Shown: piece after piece, positions 17,327-25,877 of the stretch | How the letters are laid out: each line of letters starts with the position of its first letter | Position numbering within the stretch: the stretch's first letter is position 1 | Source of the DNA: Exiguobacterium oxidotolerans JCM 12280 | Lineage (GTDB): Bacteria; Bacillota; Bacilli; Exiguobacteriales; Exiguobacteriaceae | Length of the DNA stretch: 64,000 bases | Assembly (NCBI RefSeq): GCF_000702625.1 | Contig: NZ_JNIS01000001.1 | Location: forward strand, 806,001-870,000 | Direction of reading: 5' to 3' | Translations under genes and position numbers: made by a program | Notes under the pieces: generated by a model | What the model was told of the DNA's origin: nothing | What the model saw: the letters and a program-made list of their open reading frames with translations, nothing else | Database searches by the model: none

Positions 17327-19594
17327 TTATGACGAACACGACTCACATTCATCGATTTCGACGGTTGTCGAACGTGTGTAATAAATCGTCTTCATCCCCA
17401 GTTGCCATGCTTCCATGTGCATCTCGAGTAATTCAGTCGCTTTGACGTTGTTTTTGACATAGAGATTAAAACTGATTGCTTGGTCGATGTGACGTTGGCG
17501 CGATGCATTTTGACGAATGCTCCACAGTTGATCAATCTCAAACGCTGATTTATAGAACCAGTTCGTATCCGGCGTCAAATCCGGCACCGTCACAGGAATC
17601 TTGTAGTTTTTCTTTTCTTCTGCGTAGACTTTTTTATAGATGGGATCAATCGATGCCGTACTACCGGCGATGATTGCTGTCGATGAGTTCGGTGCGACTG
17701 CCATCAGGTAGGCATTTCGCATACCGTGCTCTGTGATATCTGCTTGGAGACGATCCCAGTTCAGCTCGGCAGTTGATTTATAGTGACGACGTTTGATGTA
17801 TTCACCTGTTTGCCATTCTGATCCTTCGAATAAACGGTATGCCCCTTTTTCTTTCGCAAGTTGCATCGATGCATCAATCGTCAAGTAAGCGATTTTTTCG
17901 TAAAGACGATCCGCATACTGGACGGCTTCGACCGATTCCCAGCGAATCCCTTCGAGTGCAAGCAGATGGTGCCAACCGAACGTCCCGAGACCAACGGCAC
18001 GGTATTTTTGGTTCGTGATTTGTGCTTGCGGGACGTCAATCGTATTCAAATCGATGACGTTGTCGAGCATCCGCATCTGAATCGGAATCAACCGTTCGAG
18101 GACATCCGAACGAACGGCGCGCGCGAGGGCGATCGAAGATAAGTTACAGACGACGAAATCGCCCGGTGTTTTCGTAATGATGATTTTTCCATCTTCCGTG
18201 TATTCTTCCGTCACCGTCGTCGGACTCATGTTTTGCATGATTTCCGAGCAGAGGTTTGACGAATAGATCATGCCGGCATGCTTGTTCGGGTTGGCACGGT
18301 TTACCGCGTCACGGAAGAACATGTACGGTGTTCCCGTCTCGAGTTGCGAACGCATGTAGCGTTTGACGAGATCGATCGCCGAAACTTTCGTCCGGCTGAG
18401 ACGCGGTTCGTTGACACAGGCTTCATACTTTTCAGTGAAGCTGCCGCCTTGTTCCGTCTCATCGAAATGATCTTCAAGACTAAAGCCCATCACCGTACGG
18501 ATTTCGTGTGGATCGAATAAATACCAATCGCCACGCGCTTCAACCGTACGCATGAAGTGGTCCGGTAAACTCACGCCCGTAAAGAGATCATGTGTCCGCA
18601 ATCGCTCGTCCCCGTTGTTGAGTTTCGCATCGAGGAACTCGAGGATATCTTTATGCCAAATGTCGAGATAAACTGCAATTGAACCTTGACGCATGCCGAG
18701 CTGATCGACACTGACTGCCGTGTTGTTCAACTGTTTCATCCAGGGAATGACACCACTCGAAACACCTTTGAATCCTTTGATGTCTGATCCGCGCGAACGA
18801 ATTTTACCCATGTAGACGCCGATTCCGCCGCCGCCTTTTGAAAGTGTCGCAACGTCCGTATTCGAGTCGTAAATCCCACGGAGTGAATCGTCGACCGTAT
18901 CGATGAAACAAGACGATAACTGTCCGTATGATTTCCCGGCATTCGAAAGTGTTGGCGTCGCAACCGTCATGTAGAGGTTCGACAAAGCCCAGTACGATTC
19001 TTTGACGAGCTCGACCCGGCGTTCTTTCGGTTCTGTCTGCATCAACGTCATCGCGATGATCATGAAGCGTTCTTGCGGTAGTTCATATAATTTTTTCACG
19101 TGATCACGGGCAAGATAACGATCCGCTAACGTCCGGAGACCAATGTATGTGAAGAGTTGGTCGCGTGAAGGATCGATTGTCGCAGCGAGTTCTTCGATTT
19201 CATCCTTCGTGTAGGCTGAAAGTAAATGTGGTGTGAAAATACCAATTTCAGTAAGCTTTTCAATCAACGTGTAAAGCGATCCATAACGTTCATCTGCTAC
19301 ATATCCACGATTTTCACTTGCCTCGAGATAAAGACGATTTAAGTACGTTGCCGTCGCGACGAACGTCCAGTTCGGTTCCTCTGCTTTTAACATGTCGAGC
19401 GCATGCATCGTCAACAATTCATACACTTGATCGGCCTGGAGGTTTTTCCCTTCGAGCGCCCGAATCGCGCGTTCTGTATAACGTTCGATGTCGAGTTCTG
19501 GATAAGACGCTGTCACTTGTCGAATCACGAGATATACATCTTCTATTGTCATTGCACCCTTATAGATGCGTGCTGTATTCAGTGGAGATGCCAC
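17327..19594 (-). CDS. nrdE: Ribonucleoside-diphosphate reductase large (catalytic) subunit
   Basis: This 755-residue class I alpha subunit reduces ribonucleoside diphosphates. The hallmarks are SSCFIDTVDDSL for the first redox Cys and the radical-site loop NLCSEI with its conserved Cys and Glu. PNSSTAIIAGSTASIDPI forms the nucleotide-site signature, and the tail ECESCSS carries the CxxC pair that takes electrons from a redoxin. No intein is present. The N-terminal 60 residues look like a short helical region and not a full ATP cone. The start is a GTG with GGGAG nine bases upstream. Confidence 0.93.
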   Translation of the reverse strand: MASPLNTARIYKGAMTIEDVYLVIRQVTASYPELDIERYTERAIRALEGKNLQADQVYELLTMHALDMLKAEEPNWTFVATATYLNRLYLEASENRGYVADERYGSLYTLIEKLTEIGIFTPHLLSAYTKDEIEELAATIDPSRDQLFTYIGLRTLADRYLARDHVKKLYELPQERFMIIAMTLMQTEPKERRVELVKESYWALSNLYMTVATPTLSNAGKSYGQLSSCFIDTVDDSLRGIYDSNTDVATLSKGGGGIGVYMGKIRSRGSDIKGFKGVSSGVIPWMKQLNNTAVSVDQLGMRQGSIAVYLDIWHKDILEFLDAKLNNGDERLRTHDLFTGVSLPDHFMRTVEARGDWYLFDPHEIRTVMGFSLEDHFDETEQGGSFTEKYEACVNEPRLSRTKVSAIDLVKRYMRSQLETGTPYMFFRDAVNRANPNKHAGMIYSSNLCSEIMQNMSPTTVTEEYTEDGKIIITKTPGDFVVCNLSSIALARAVRSDVLERLIPIQMRMLDNVIDLNTIDVPQAQITNQKYRAVGLGTFGWHHLLALEGIRWESVEAVQYADRLYEKIAYLTIDASMQLAKEKGAYRLFEGSEWQTGEYIKRRHYKSTAELNWDRLQADITEHGMRNAYLMAVAPNSSTAIIAGSTASIDPIYKKVYAEEKKNYKIPVTVPDLTPDTNWFYKSAFEIDQLWSIRQNASRQRHIDQAISFNLYVKNNVKATELLEMHMEAWQLGMKTIYYTRSTTVEIDECESCSS

Positions 19595-19668
19595 TATGAA
19601 CCACTCCCATTCTCTATCGTTAAACAGGTTCGCATTGCAGTAAAAAATGCGCTAAACTAAAAAAAGAC

Positions 19669-19716
19669 GTCCTACATATAGAAAGAACTATTAAAGTGTC
19701 ACTCTATATATAGACG
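19669..19716. promoter_or_regulatory. Tandem NrdR-like boxes upstream of nrdE
   Basis: CTACATATAG (19672) and CTATATATAG (19704) are two related AT-rich palindromic cores. They start exactly 32 bases apart, three helical turns. Paired NrdR boxes are typically spaced about 31-32 bases and control ribonucleotide reductase genes. Regulation is inferred. Confidence 0.6.
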
Positions 19717-19869
19717 TTTTAAGCGTTTTTAAACCTATTTATGTACAAGATATAGGTTATCACTGAATCAGCAAAAAATAACCCCTTGCATTAAAAATCA
19801 GGTCAAACAAATTTAAAAACGCAGACCACCGCCTTTTGAGATATATTGAGATAAGGAGTTGAACGCGTT

Positions 19870-20103
19870 TTGAGTTCAGAAGAACTTTTAAATAAATATG
19901 ATCCTTTTCTCCTAGGGTCAGGAAATTATCCAACGGAAATGTCTGCTATACTAGTGCTATTAACGATTCATGATCAAGTAAGACCACTTGCACAAGCAAT
20001 TGGTGAAATATTTGAAGAATCGTTTGGAGAACAACCCGATCAGCAGGAACTAACTACTCTCGCCACGAATTTACTTTTGTGCGAAGACTCGTGTGAACTT
20101 TGA
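19870..20103 (+). CDS. Small hypothetical protein, possibly DUF1871-like
   Basis: This is a 77-residue acidic protein starting at a TTG with AAGGAG eleven bases upstream. The N-terminal LLNKYDPFLLGSGNYPTEMSAIL resembles the DP...Y..E pattern of DUF1871 (B. subtilis YugE), though the similarity is short. It is helical, with no signal or membrane segment. The end lies 13 bases before the Nfu-like gene start, so the two are probably co-transcribed. Function unknown. Confidence 0.6.
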   Translation: MSSEELLNKYDPFLLGSGNYPTEMSAILVLLTIHDQVRPLAQAIGEIFEESFGEQPDQQELTTLATNLLLCEDSCEL

Positions 20104-20116
20104 AAGGAGACTTATT

Positions 20117-20356
20117 ATGCAAGTAGACTACACACCGAACCCGAATTCAGTAAAAATCACGCTCGACGGTGATCGTTTTGGATCAAAAAGTACGAGCGTC
20201 AAAAAAGACGATACACCGGAGGATGCATTGCTCGCAGCATTGATCACCGTCGATGGGATCGATAACCTGTTCGCTTACGGTGACTTCATCACCGTCACGA
20301 AAGAACCGACAGCTGAATGGAACGAACTGCTTCCAGTCATCGAAGAACATATGTAA
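20117..20356 (+). CDS. Nfu/NifU N-terminal domain protein
   Basis: This 79-residue protein consists only of the Nfu_N domain: YTPNPNSVKITLDGDRF at the start and FITVTKEPTAEWNELLP near the end. It lacks the C-terminal CxxC NifU domain that binds clusters, which occurs separately in YutI at 45 kb. The Nfu_N domain is thought to guide client or partner recognition in Fe-S transfer. The ATG at 20117 has AAAGGAG upstream. It follows a small hypothetical gene by 13 bases. Confidence 0.85.
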   Translation: MQVDYTPNPNSVKITLDGDRFGSKSTSVKKDDTPEDALLAALITVDGIDNLFAYGDFITVTKEPTAEWNELLPVIEEHM

Positions 20357-20365
20357 TTATTACGA

Positions 20366-20396
20366 AAAGACACCTGGATGTTGCAGGTGTCTTTGT
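20366..20396 (+). terminator. Hairpin terminator after the Nfu-like gene
   Basis: AAAGACACCTG and CAGGTGTCTTT pair over 11 bases. The T-run is short (TTTGTT), so read-through into the glycosyltransferase gene is possible. Confidence 0.7.
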
Positions 20397-20413
20397 TGAA
20401 GGAGCCGATTCTC

Positions 20414-21208
20414 ATGCCAATGGTATCTGTCATCATCCCGACGTACAATCGCCCACGTGAGTTATCTGAGGCGCTCGAAGCATTGACCCGTCAATACTAT
20501 CAAGATTTCGAAGTGATTCTTTTGAACAACAACGGCGACTCGATTATTCCCGTCGTACGTGCTTTTGAAGACCGCTTAACACTTATCCATGTCGACTTAC
20601 CTGAAAATCATCACGTCCGGGCTCGCAACCACGGCGTGACGATCGCGAACGGTCAATTCATCTTGCTCCATGATGATGATGATTTATTGTTGCCTTCTCA
20701 TATCGAGGAATCGCTCGGCGATTTAGAAGCCGGGGCAGACTTGACGTATGCAGATGCCGAACTCTTTACGTATCGCTGGGAGAATGGACGCCGGACCGTC
20801 ATCGATACGGAGCCATTCGCCTATCCATATGACCGTGACGCGATGAAGCAAGACTCGACGTTCATCCCATCCGGATCAATGTATCGCAAATCACTTCACC
20901 AAACACTTGGTGCGTTTGATGAAGACGTCTTCAACTACTGGGACTGGGACTGGATTCTCCGTGTCGGGAAGGACCATCTCGTGCTTCACCCAGCACGCGC
21001 GACGGTCCTCTATGCCTTTAATCCGTCCGGTAATCATCAATCCGCTCAGCAAGATGCGGCACGAAAAGTCTACTTCGACCGTCTCGTCGCTAAACACGAG
21101 TTGCCAACGACCGAAATGAAAAATTTTCATATTGTTCAGTCTGAACGCCGTGCCCGATTACGTGAGACACGCCGGACGTTTGACGGACAATTGACAGAAA
21201 GCGAGTGA
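20414..21208 (+). CDS. Family 2 glycosyltransferase
   Basis: This is a 264-residue GT-A fold enzyme. The N-terminal VSVIIPTYNRPRELSEAL binds the nucleotide sugar. LLHDDDDLLLPSHI contains the DXD-type metal site near residue 100, and DVFNYWDWDWILRVGKD matches the acceptor/base region. There are no membrane helices, so it acts at the cytosolic face. The start at 20414 has GGAG eight bases upstream. It overlaps alaR by four bases, giving an unexpected operon with alanine-metabolism genes. The product is unknown. Confidence 0.85.
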   Translation: MPMVSVIIPTYNRPRELSEALEALTRQYYQDFEVILLNNNGDSIIPVVRAFEDRLTLIHVDLPENHHVRARNHGVTIANGQFILLHDDDDLLLPSHIEESLGDLEAGADLTYADAELFTYRWENGRRTVIDTEPFAYPYDRDAMKQDSTFIPSGSMYRKSLHQTLGAFDEDVFNYWDWDWILRVGKDHLVLHPARATVLYAFNPSGNHQSAQQDAARKVYFDRLVAKHELPTTEMKNFHIVQSERRARLRETRRTFDGQLTESE

Positions 21209-21711
21209 ATCCCGTGTATACAGAAAAACAATTAGAACTCTTAGAGTTACTATCACAAAGTGGTCCTGTCGATTCGACACTCGCTGCTCAAATGCTCGAC
21301 CTGCCAGTCGACGAAGTCATCGACTCGATTGCCCGCTTTAAACAAGACGGTGTCTTGTTAGGTTATACGGCAGTCATCGATTGGCAAAAAATCAATTCCC
21401 ACCATGGCGTCACGGCATTCATCGATGTCAAAGTTACACCGAAACGGGGCCGCGGCTTTGATGAAGTCGCAGAACGGATTCATCGTTTCCCGGAAGTCAC
21501 GTCGCTCTATTTGATGTCAGGTGCTTACGACTTACAAGTCGTCCTTGACGGAAAGTCGCTTCAGGAAGTCTCGCAATTCGTCTCGGAAAAACTATCGACA
21601 CTCGATTCCGTCATTTCGACGACGACCCATTTCCGTTTGAAGACATACAAACACGATGGTGTCCTCTTCAGTCAGGATGACGGCGATAAACGATTGAAGG
21701 TGTCTCCATGA
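21205..21711 (+). CDS. alaR: Lrp/AsnC family transcriptional regulator (AlaR-like)
   Basis: This is a 168-residue regulator. The N-terminal winged helix-turn-helix (PVDSTLAAQMLDLPVDEVIDSIARF) is followed by a C-terminal RAM effector domain (TAFIDVKVTPKRGRGFDEV, SGAYDLQVVLDG). It directly precedes alaT with a four-base overlap, as yugG (alaR) precedes yugH (alaT) in B. subtilis, where AlaR activates alaT. It starts at a GTG overlapping the glycosyltransferase stop. Confidence 0.85.
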   Translation: MNPVYTEKQLELLELLSQSGPVDSTLAAQMLDLPVDEVIDSIARFKQDGVLLGYTAVIDWQKINSHHGVTAFIDVKVTPKRGRGFDEVAERIHRFPEVTSLYLMSGAYDLQVVLDGKSLQEVSQFVSEKLSTLDSVISTTTHFRLKTYKHDGVLFSQDDGDKRLKVSP

Positions 21712-22895
21712 AGTCACTTTCTGAACGCGTCGAACAATTAGCACCGTCCGGCATCCGTCGCTTCTTCGACTTAGCCGGTTCAATGGAAGATGTCATCTCG
21801 CTCGGCGTCGGCGAACCTGACTTCGTCACCCCGTGGAACGTCCGGGAAGCAAGCTTCGCCGCACTCGAGCAAGGGTATACGGCATATAGCGCCAATGCCG
21901 GTTTAGTCGAGTTACGGCAAGAAATCCGAAACTATATGCACGAAAAATTCGCAATCGAGTATCAAGTCGAAGACGAAATCATCGTCACGACCGGTGCATC
22001 CGAAGGACTTGATTTAGCTTTTCGGACGCTGATTAATCCTGGTGACGAGGTCATCGTCGTCGAACCGGCATTTGTCTCGTACGCGCCTTTAATTGAGCTC
22101 GCAGGCGGAATTCCTGTCGCTGCTGCCTGTCGCCCGGAAGACGGCTTCGCCATTCTTCCTGAGACGATTGAAGCCAAGATCACGGCACGGACGAAGGCCA
22201 TCATTTTTTGTTTTCCGTCCAATCCGACCGGTTCTGTCATGACGCGCGATCAACTCGCAGATCTCGCCCTCCTCGCAAACAAACATGATTTATATGTCAT
22301 CAGTGACGAAATCTATGCAGAGTTGTCGTATGAGGAAGAGGCGACGTGCTTCGCGACGTTACCTGGAATGCGGGAGCGCACGATTGTCATCAATGGTTTC
22401 TCAAAAGCCTTTGCGATGACAGGTTGGCGTCTCGGTTTTACCTGTGCGCCAAAAGAAATCACGGCGTGTATGCTGAAAGTCCATCAGTACGGCATGATGT
22501 GTGCACCGACGCTCGTCCAATTCGCCGGGATTGAAGCACTCCGTTCACGCCACAAGACGGTTCCTGACATGGTCCGTAGTTATCGCCAACGCCGTAACTA
22601 CTTCGTCAAAGCTTTGAATGAAGCCGGTCTCCCGACTCATTCACCCGGGGGTGCCTTCTATGCCTTTCCCTACATCGGGGATACGGGTTTGACGAGTGAA
22701 GCCTTTGCAGAACAACTGTTACTAGCAGAACGTGTTGCCGTCGTTCCTGGTTCCGTCTTCGGGGCGAGTGGTGAAGGTTATGTTCGCGCAAGCTATGCCA
22801 GTTCAATCGAACAACTGCAAGAAGCCATCCATCGTATTTCTCGCTTCATGCAACAACTTGAACAACGAACGGCAGTTGCTGATCGTCTGACATGA
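21708..22895 (+). CDS. alaT: PLP-dependent aminotransferase, alanine transaminase type
   Basis: This is a 395-residue fold-type I class I/II aminotransferase. Key elements are VGEPDFVTP near residue 36 and TTGASEGLD for cofactor phosphate. The PSNPTGSVM loop has the conserved Asn, SDEIYAELSY the Asp/Tyr, and NGFSKAFAMTGWRLG the PLP Lys. RASYA near the C-terminus is at the substrate carboxylate Arg position. Coupling to alaR supports a role in alanine synthesis from pyruvate and glutamate. Confidence 0.88.
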   Translation: MKSLSERVEQLAPSGIRRFFDLAGSMEDVISLGVGEPDFVTPWNVREASFAALEQGYTAYSANAGLVELRQEIRNYMHEKFAIEYQVEDEIIVTTGASEGLDLAFRTLINPGDEVIVVEPAFVSYAPLIELAGGIPVAAACRPEDGFAILPETIEAKITARTKAIIFCFPSNPTGSVMTRDQLADLALLANKHDLYVISDEIYAELSYEEEATCFATLPGMRERTIVINGFSKAFAMTGWRLGFTCAPKEITACMLKVHQYGMMCAPTLVQFAGIEALRSRHKTVPDMVRSYRQRRNYFVKALNEAGLPTHSPGGAFYAFPYIGDTGLTSEAFAEQLLLAERVAVVPGSVFGASGEGYVRASYASSIEQLQEAIHRISRFMQQLEQRTAVADRLT

Positions 22896-22923
22896 TTTTC
22901 CCGACCGTTTTCTTTCAACACAC

Positions 22924-22959
22924 AAAAAGCGAACCACCTTACGAGGCGGTTCGCTTTTT
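22924..22959. terminator. Terminator between alaT and the MazG-like gene
   Basis: AAAAAGCGAACC pairs with GGTTCGCTTTTT. The symmetric A- and T-runs make it bidirectional for the convergent genes. Confidence 0.9.
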
Positions 22960-22974
22960 AGCGTCGTTTTCGAA

Positions 22975-23865
22975 TTACGCATCAATATAAAGCAACAAAA
23001 ACATCCGGTGTTCGTCCTCTGAGTGAAACGGTGACACCGGCCCTAACTGTGAAGCATATACATCGATTCGGTACGGGGCTTCTTTAAAGGACAAAGGGGT
23101 TTGTTCCTTGATGATTCGTCCGATTTCTTCTGCCTGTTCTTTGACGGCGACCAATTGATCACTTCGCTCAATCGGTGCTTCCAGAACAAATGCCTCGATT
23201 CCCTCAGTACGAGCACACCGTAAGAAGCGTCGCAACGACGGTAGTGCCTGTTGGACGTTCTCTTCTAAGGAACGTTCCGCTTCATACACGGGCGCACCCC
23301 AGAGTCGCTCCTCACTGCCGGTCGCGCTCCGGTAATGATCAATCGTCGCTTCCGTAATGGGGTCTCGTGTCAACGCGAAACGCTTACTGTCACGCACAAG
23401 GTTCTTTTCATTCGTCCGATCGATTTCTTTTAACAAATCAAGACCTAATGGACGGGCAAACCGGAACAACTCACGCTGCAGACGGGCGAGTGACGTACCG
23501 ACCGTAAGCGTTGCATCTGTCTTTTTCGGTGGCTTGTCTCCTTCGTAGCCGTTCATGACCCGGGCGACCTGACCTGCTTCATGAACGAGGCGGTAAAACG
23601 AGGCGTCCACTTCGTCCTGTTCTGTTTTCAACTGCTGATGCTCTGAGGCTAAATCGGTCACGTATTGGTTTGACAGACATGTTGAAATCATTAACACGTC
23701 GACGAGTTCGGCACACAGTAACGTCATGTCCTCTTTTTCTAACGCTTCTCCCACTTCCCCGACTTCTTCAATCAAGCGCGCGAGGCCAGAGAGCGGACGA
23801 AAATAACCACCTAACGCTCGAATCGTTTCATCGACTTTTTGTTGAAGTAGAATCATCTCCTGCAT
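22975..23865 (-). CDS. MazG-like NTP pyrophosphohydrolase with two MazG-type segments and an extra C-terminal domain
   Basis: This is a 296-residue protein. Residues about 20-65 hold the metal-binding pattern LARLIEEVGEVGEAL ... CAELVDVLM typical of MazG helices. A second related unit follows at about 90-165 (LVHEAGQVARVMNGYEGDKPPKK ... KNLVRDSKRFAL). The last 125 residues have no family I recognise. MazG proteins remove noncanonical or excess NTPs. The ATG has GGAGG upstream and overlaps a 62-residue membrane-protein gene by 38 bases. Confidence 0.78.
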   Translation of the reverse strand: MQEMILLQQKVDETIRALGGYFRPLSGLARLIEEVGEVGEALEKEDMTLLCAELVDVLMISTCLSNQYVTDLASEHQQLKTEQDEVDASFYRLVHEAGQVARVMNGYEGDKPPKKTDATLTVGTSLARLQRELFRFARPLGLDLLKEIDRTNEKNLVRDSKRFALTRDPITEATIDHYRSATGSEERLWGAPVYEAERSLEENVQQALPSLRRFLRCARTEGIEAFVLEAPIERSDQLVAVKEQAEEIGRIIKEQTPLSFKEAPYRIDVYASQLGPVSPFHSEDEHRMFLLLYIDA

Positions 23866-24016
23866 CCGTCTCGACCTCCGTCATTTCTTTAATCAACTGC
23901 TGCTGCGTTTGTCGTTGATACTGCTCAGTAAATTTTCGGTTTTTACGCCATTCACGGACGGCTACACCACTTGCGATCGCCAAGGAAACCAGTAGTCCCA
24001 CTTCTTTTCGCTTCAT
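23828..24016 (-). CDS. Small membrane-anchored hypothetical protein
   Basis: This is a 62-residue protein with a lysine-rich start (MKRKE) and one hydrophobic segment (residues 7-20). A charged, Gln/Glu-rich helical tail follows. A very good AGAGGAGG site precedes the ATG. Its end overlaps the start of the MazG-like gene by 38 bases, so the pair is probably co-translated. No family is recognised. Confidence 0.72.
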   Translation of the reverse strand: MKRKEVGLLVSLAIASGVAVREWRKNRKFTEQYQRQTQQQLIKEMTEVETDAGDDSTSTKSR

Positions 24017-24101
24017 CGAAATTCCTCCTCTGTTTGAACTACGTTCTCGTTCCTTAACATGCTATGATGATGGTATTACATATATATAAGAGGTGTTGCT
24101 C

Positions 24102-25226
24102 GTGTCGACTGAACGTCTTTGGCAATTGGCTCGTTTCATCGGTGTCATACTCGCCTTGTTTCTCACAGGTTTTATCATCATCCGCCTGTCTTCGTTGATG
24201 TATCCGTTCGTCTTCGCATTTTTATTAGCCCTACTCAGTCGTCCGCTTGTCGACTTTTTCCAAAAACGTCTTCGACTCAACCGTGGTTGGGGTGCGTTAT
24301 TGTCCATCATCTTAATGAGCGGTCTTTTGATTGGTTCACTCGTCTTGATTGTCATGCAACTGATTCGAGGACTCGTCTTTGTCGCCAATCAACTCCCGGA
24401 CCAAATCCAGGAACTTAGTCTCTATTTCCAAAAGCTCTACAATGACAAATTGGCCCCGATGTGGAACGACGCTTCGGAAGCGCTCCAATCACTCGGTCCA
24501 TCACAACAGAATACGGTTCAAAACAGTATCGAGTCACTCGGAAGCTCACTTGCAAGCTTCATCGGTGAAGGATCTAAAAGTATCGCCACGATGTTACAAA
24601 GTGTGTTAGCGACCTTACCTTCAATCGCCTTGATTCTCGTCATCGTCCTGCTCGCCTGGTTTTTCCTTGCGAAAGACTGGCACAAATATGAAATCAGGAT
24701 GAAACAGTACGAGATGTTTCCCTGGTTCGCACGTGCAGAAACGGTCGTTTCGAGTCTTCGGTCCGCCCTATTTGGCTACATCAAAGCCCAATTGACACTG
24801 ATTACGATTACATTTTTCATCGTCTTGATCGGTCTTTTGATTCTCGGTGTCGATCATCCGTTTGCGATTGCTTTCATCGCCGCTTTCTTTGACATCTTGC
24901 CGTACCTAGGTACAGGATCTGTCTTTTTACCGTGGATTGCTTATTCGATCATCACAGGAGATACGGGACTTGCGATCGGACTTGGTATTCTGTATGCAGT
25001 CGTCATTTTGCAGCGTAATATCATGGAACCGAAAATCGTCGGTGACAATATCGGCATCCAGCCGATTACGGCACTTATCGCCTTGTTCGTCGGGATTAAA
25101 TTTTTCGGGGTCTTCGGTCTGATCCTCGGACCGCTCGTCGCCGTCATCATCAAAGCGTTATATAATGCACAAATCTTTCATTATTTATGGGACTTTATTA
25201 AAGGATCACCCACACCATTCCGGTGA
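24102..25226 (+). CDS. AI-2E family (PerM-type) permease, YtvI-like
   Basis: This is a 374-residue integral membrane protein with hydrophobic segments at about 8-60, 70-95, 160-185, 225-310 and 320-355. A hydrophilic coil lies at 95-155. The C-terminal features PYLGTGSVFLPW and GDNIGIQPITALIALFVG are typical of AI-2E/PerM family proteins such as YtvI. Family members export diverse solutes or ions; the substrate here is unknown. I start at the GTG at 24102, with AAGAGGTG upstream. It is divergent from the 62-residue gene and convergent with the DUF429 gene, overlapping it by 21 bases at the 3' ends. Confidence 0.83.
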   Translation: MSTERLWQLARFIGVILALFLTGFIIIRLSSLMYPFVFAFLLALLSRPLVDFFQKRLRLNRGWGALLSIILMSGLLIGSLVLIVMQLIRGLVFVANQLPDQIQELSLYFQKLYNDKLAPMWNDASEALQSLGPSQQNTVQNSIESLGSSLASFIGEGSKSIATMLQSVLATLPSIALILVIVLLAWFFLAKDWHKYEIRMKQYEMFPWFARAETVVSSLRSALFGYIKAQLTLITITFFIVLIGLLILGVDHPFAIAFIAAFFDILPYLGTGSVFLPWIAYSIITGDTGLAIGLGILYAVVILQRNIMEPKIVGDNIGIQPITALIALFVGIKFFGVFGLILGPLVAVIIKALYNAQIFHYLWDFIKGSPTPFR

Positions 25227-25877
25227 GGGTGATTTTTTTGGTGCTGCCGCATATAAGGGATGACCCGTCGTATCAATCGGTCGATGGTTCGGGAGATATT
25301 CCACCGGACAAGTCGCTGCGACGGCAAGCAGACAGGCATCAATCCAGTCGTCAGTCGCAACCCCTTTGACGGATTGTTCCCAAAAAGCAGGACATGCGAA
25401 CTGCCGTAACAATTCTATCCGCTCCTTTATCCCCTCGACCGTCTTTTTGTTATGGCGGGCCGGGTGACCGGTCAAGCGAGCAAAACAAACTTCCGGATGC
25501 GACTCGTACATCCCGTTCCGGTAATAACTACGCGCTTCCCGAATCTTCGGTAACAAGTACCAGGCTTGTTTTGATAAGCCAAGTCCTGCCGCTTGTTTTG
25601 ACTGCGCGTTCGCGGTGGCATAGTCACATGCATCAAGCGCCGACACTAATGGTGCATTGAAGACACTACTCGTCCGCCCCGGCTTCAGCTCATTTCGTAA
25701 CAACTGATCGACGATTCGTCTTGTGTCTGTTTCAAGTCCGATCGGCATGTCGATGTAGAGCACGTCGCCACTTTCGAGTTGATCGAGGTGTTCGACGATT
25801 TGATAGGAAAACCGACCCTTTTCAATCGAGACAGCGACCCAGCCGGCTTTTGCTGCGTCAATCCCGGTGACGCGCAT
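25206..25877 (-). CDS. DUF429 family protein (predicted RNase H-like nuclease)
   Basis: This is a 223-residue protein. The opening TGIDAAKAGWVAVSIEKG and LYIDMPIGLE show the DUF429 actin/RNase-H-like beta-strand pattern with conserved Asp residues. SHPEVCFARLTG and TDDWIDACLLAVAA give the later conserved Glu and Asp. The family is predicted to be a metal-dependent nuclease, without a proven role. The ATG has GGGAG and overlaps the upstream 56-residue gene by 20 bases. It is the last gene of the pepA operon. Confidence 0.8.
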   Translation of the reverse strand: MRVTGIDAAKAGWVAVSIEKGRFSYQIVEHLDQLESGDVLYIDMPIGLETDTRRIVDQLLRNELKPGRTSSVFNAPLVSALDACDYATANAQSKQAAGLGLSKQAWYLLPKIREARSYYRNGMYESHPEVCFARLTGHPARHNKKTVEGIKERIELLRQFACPAFWEQSVKGVATDDWIDACLLAVAATCPVEYLPNHRPIDTTGHPLYAAAPKKSPSPEWCG

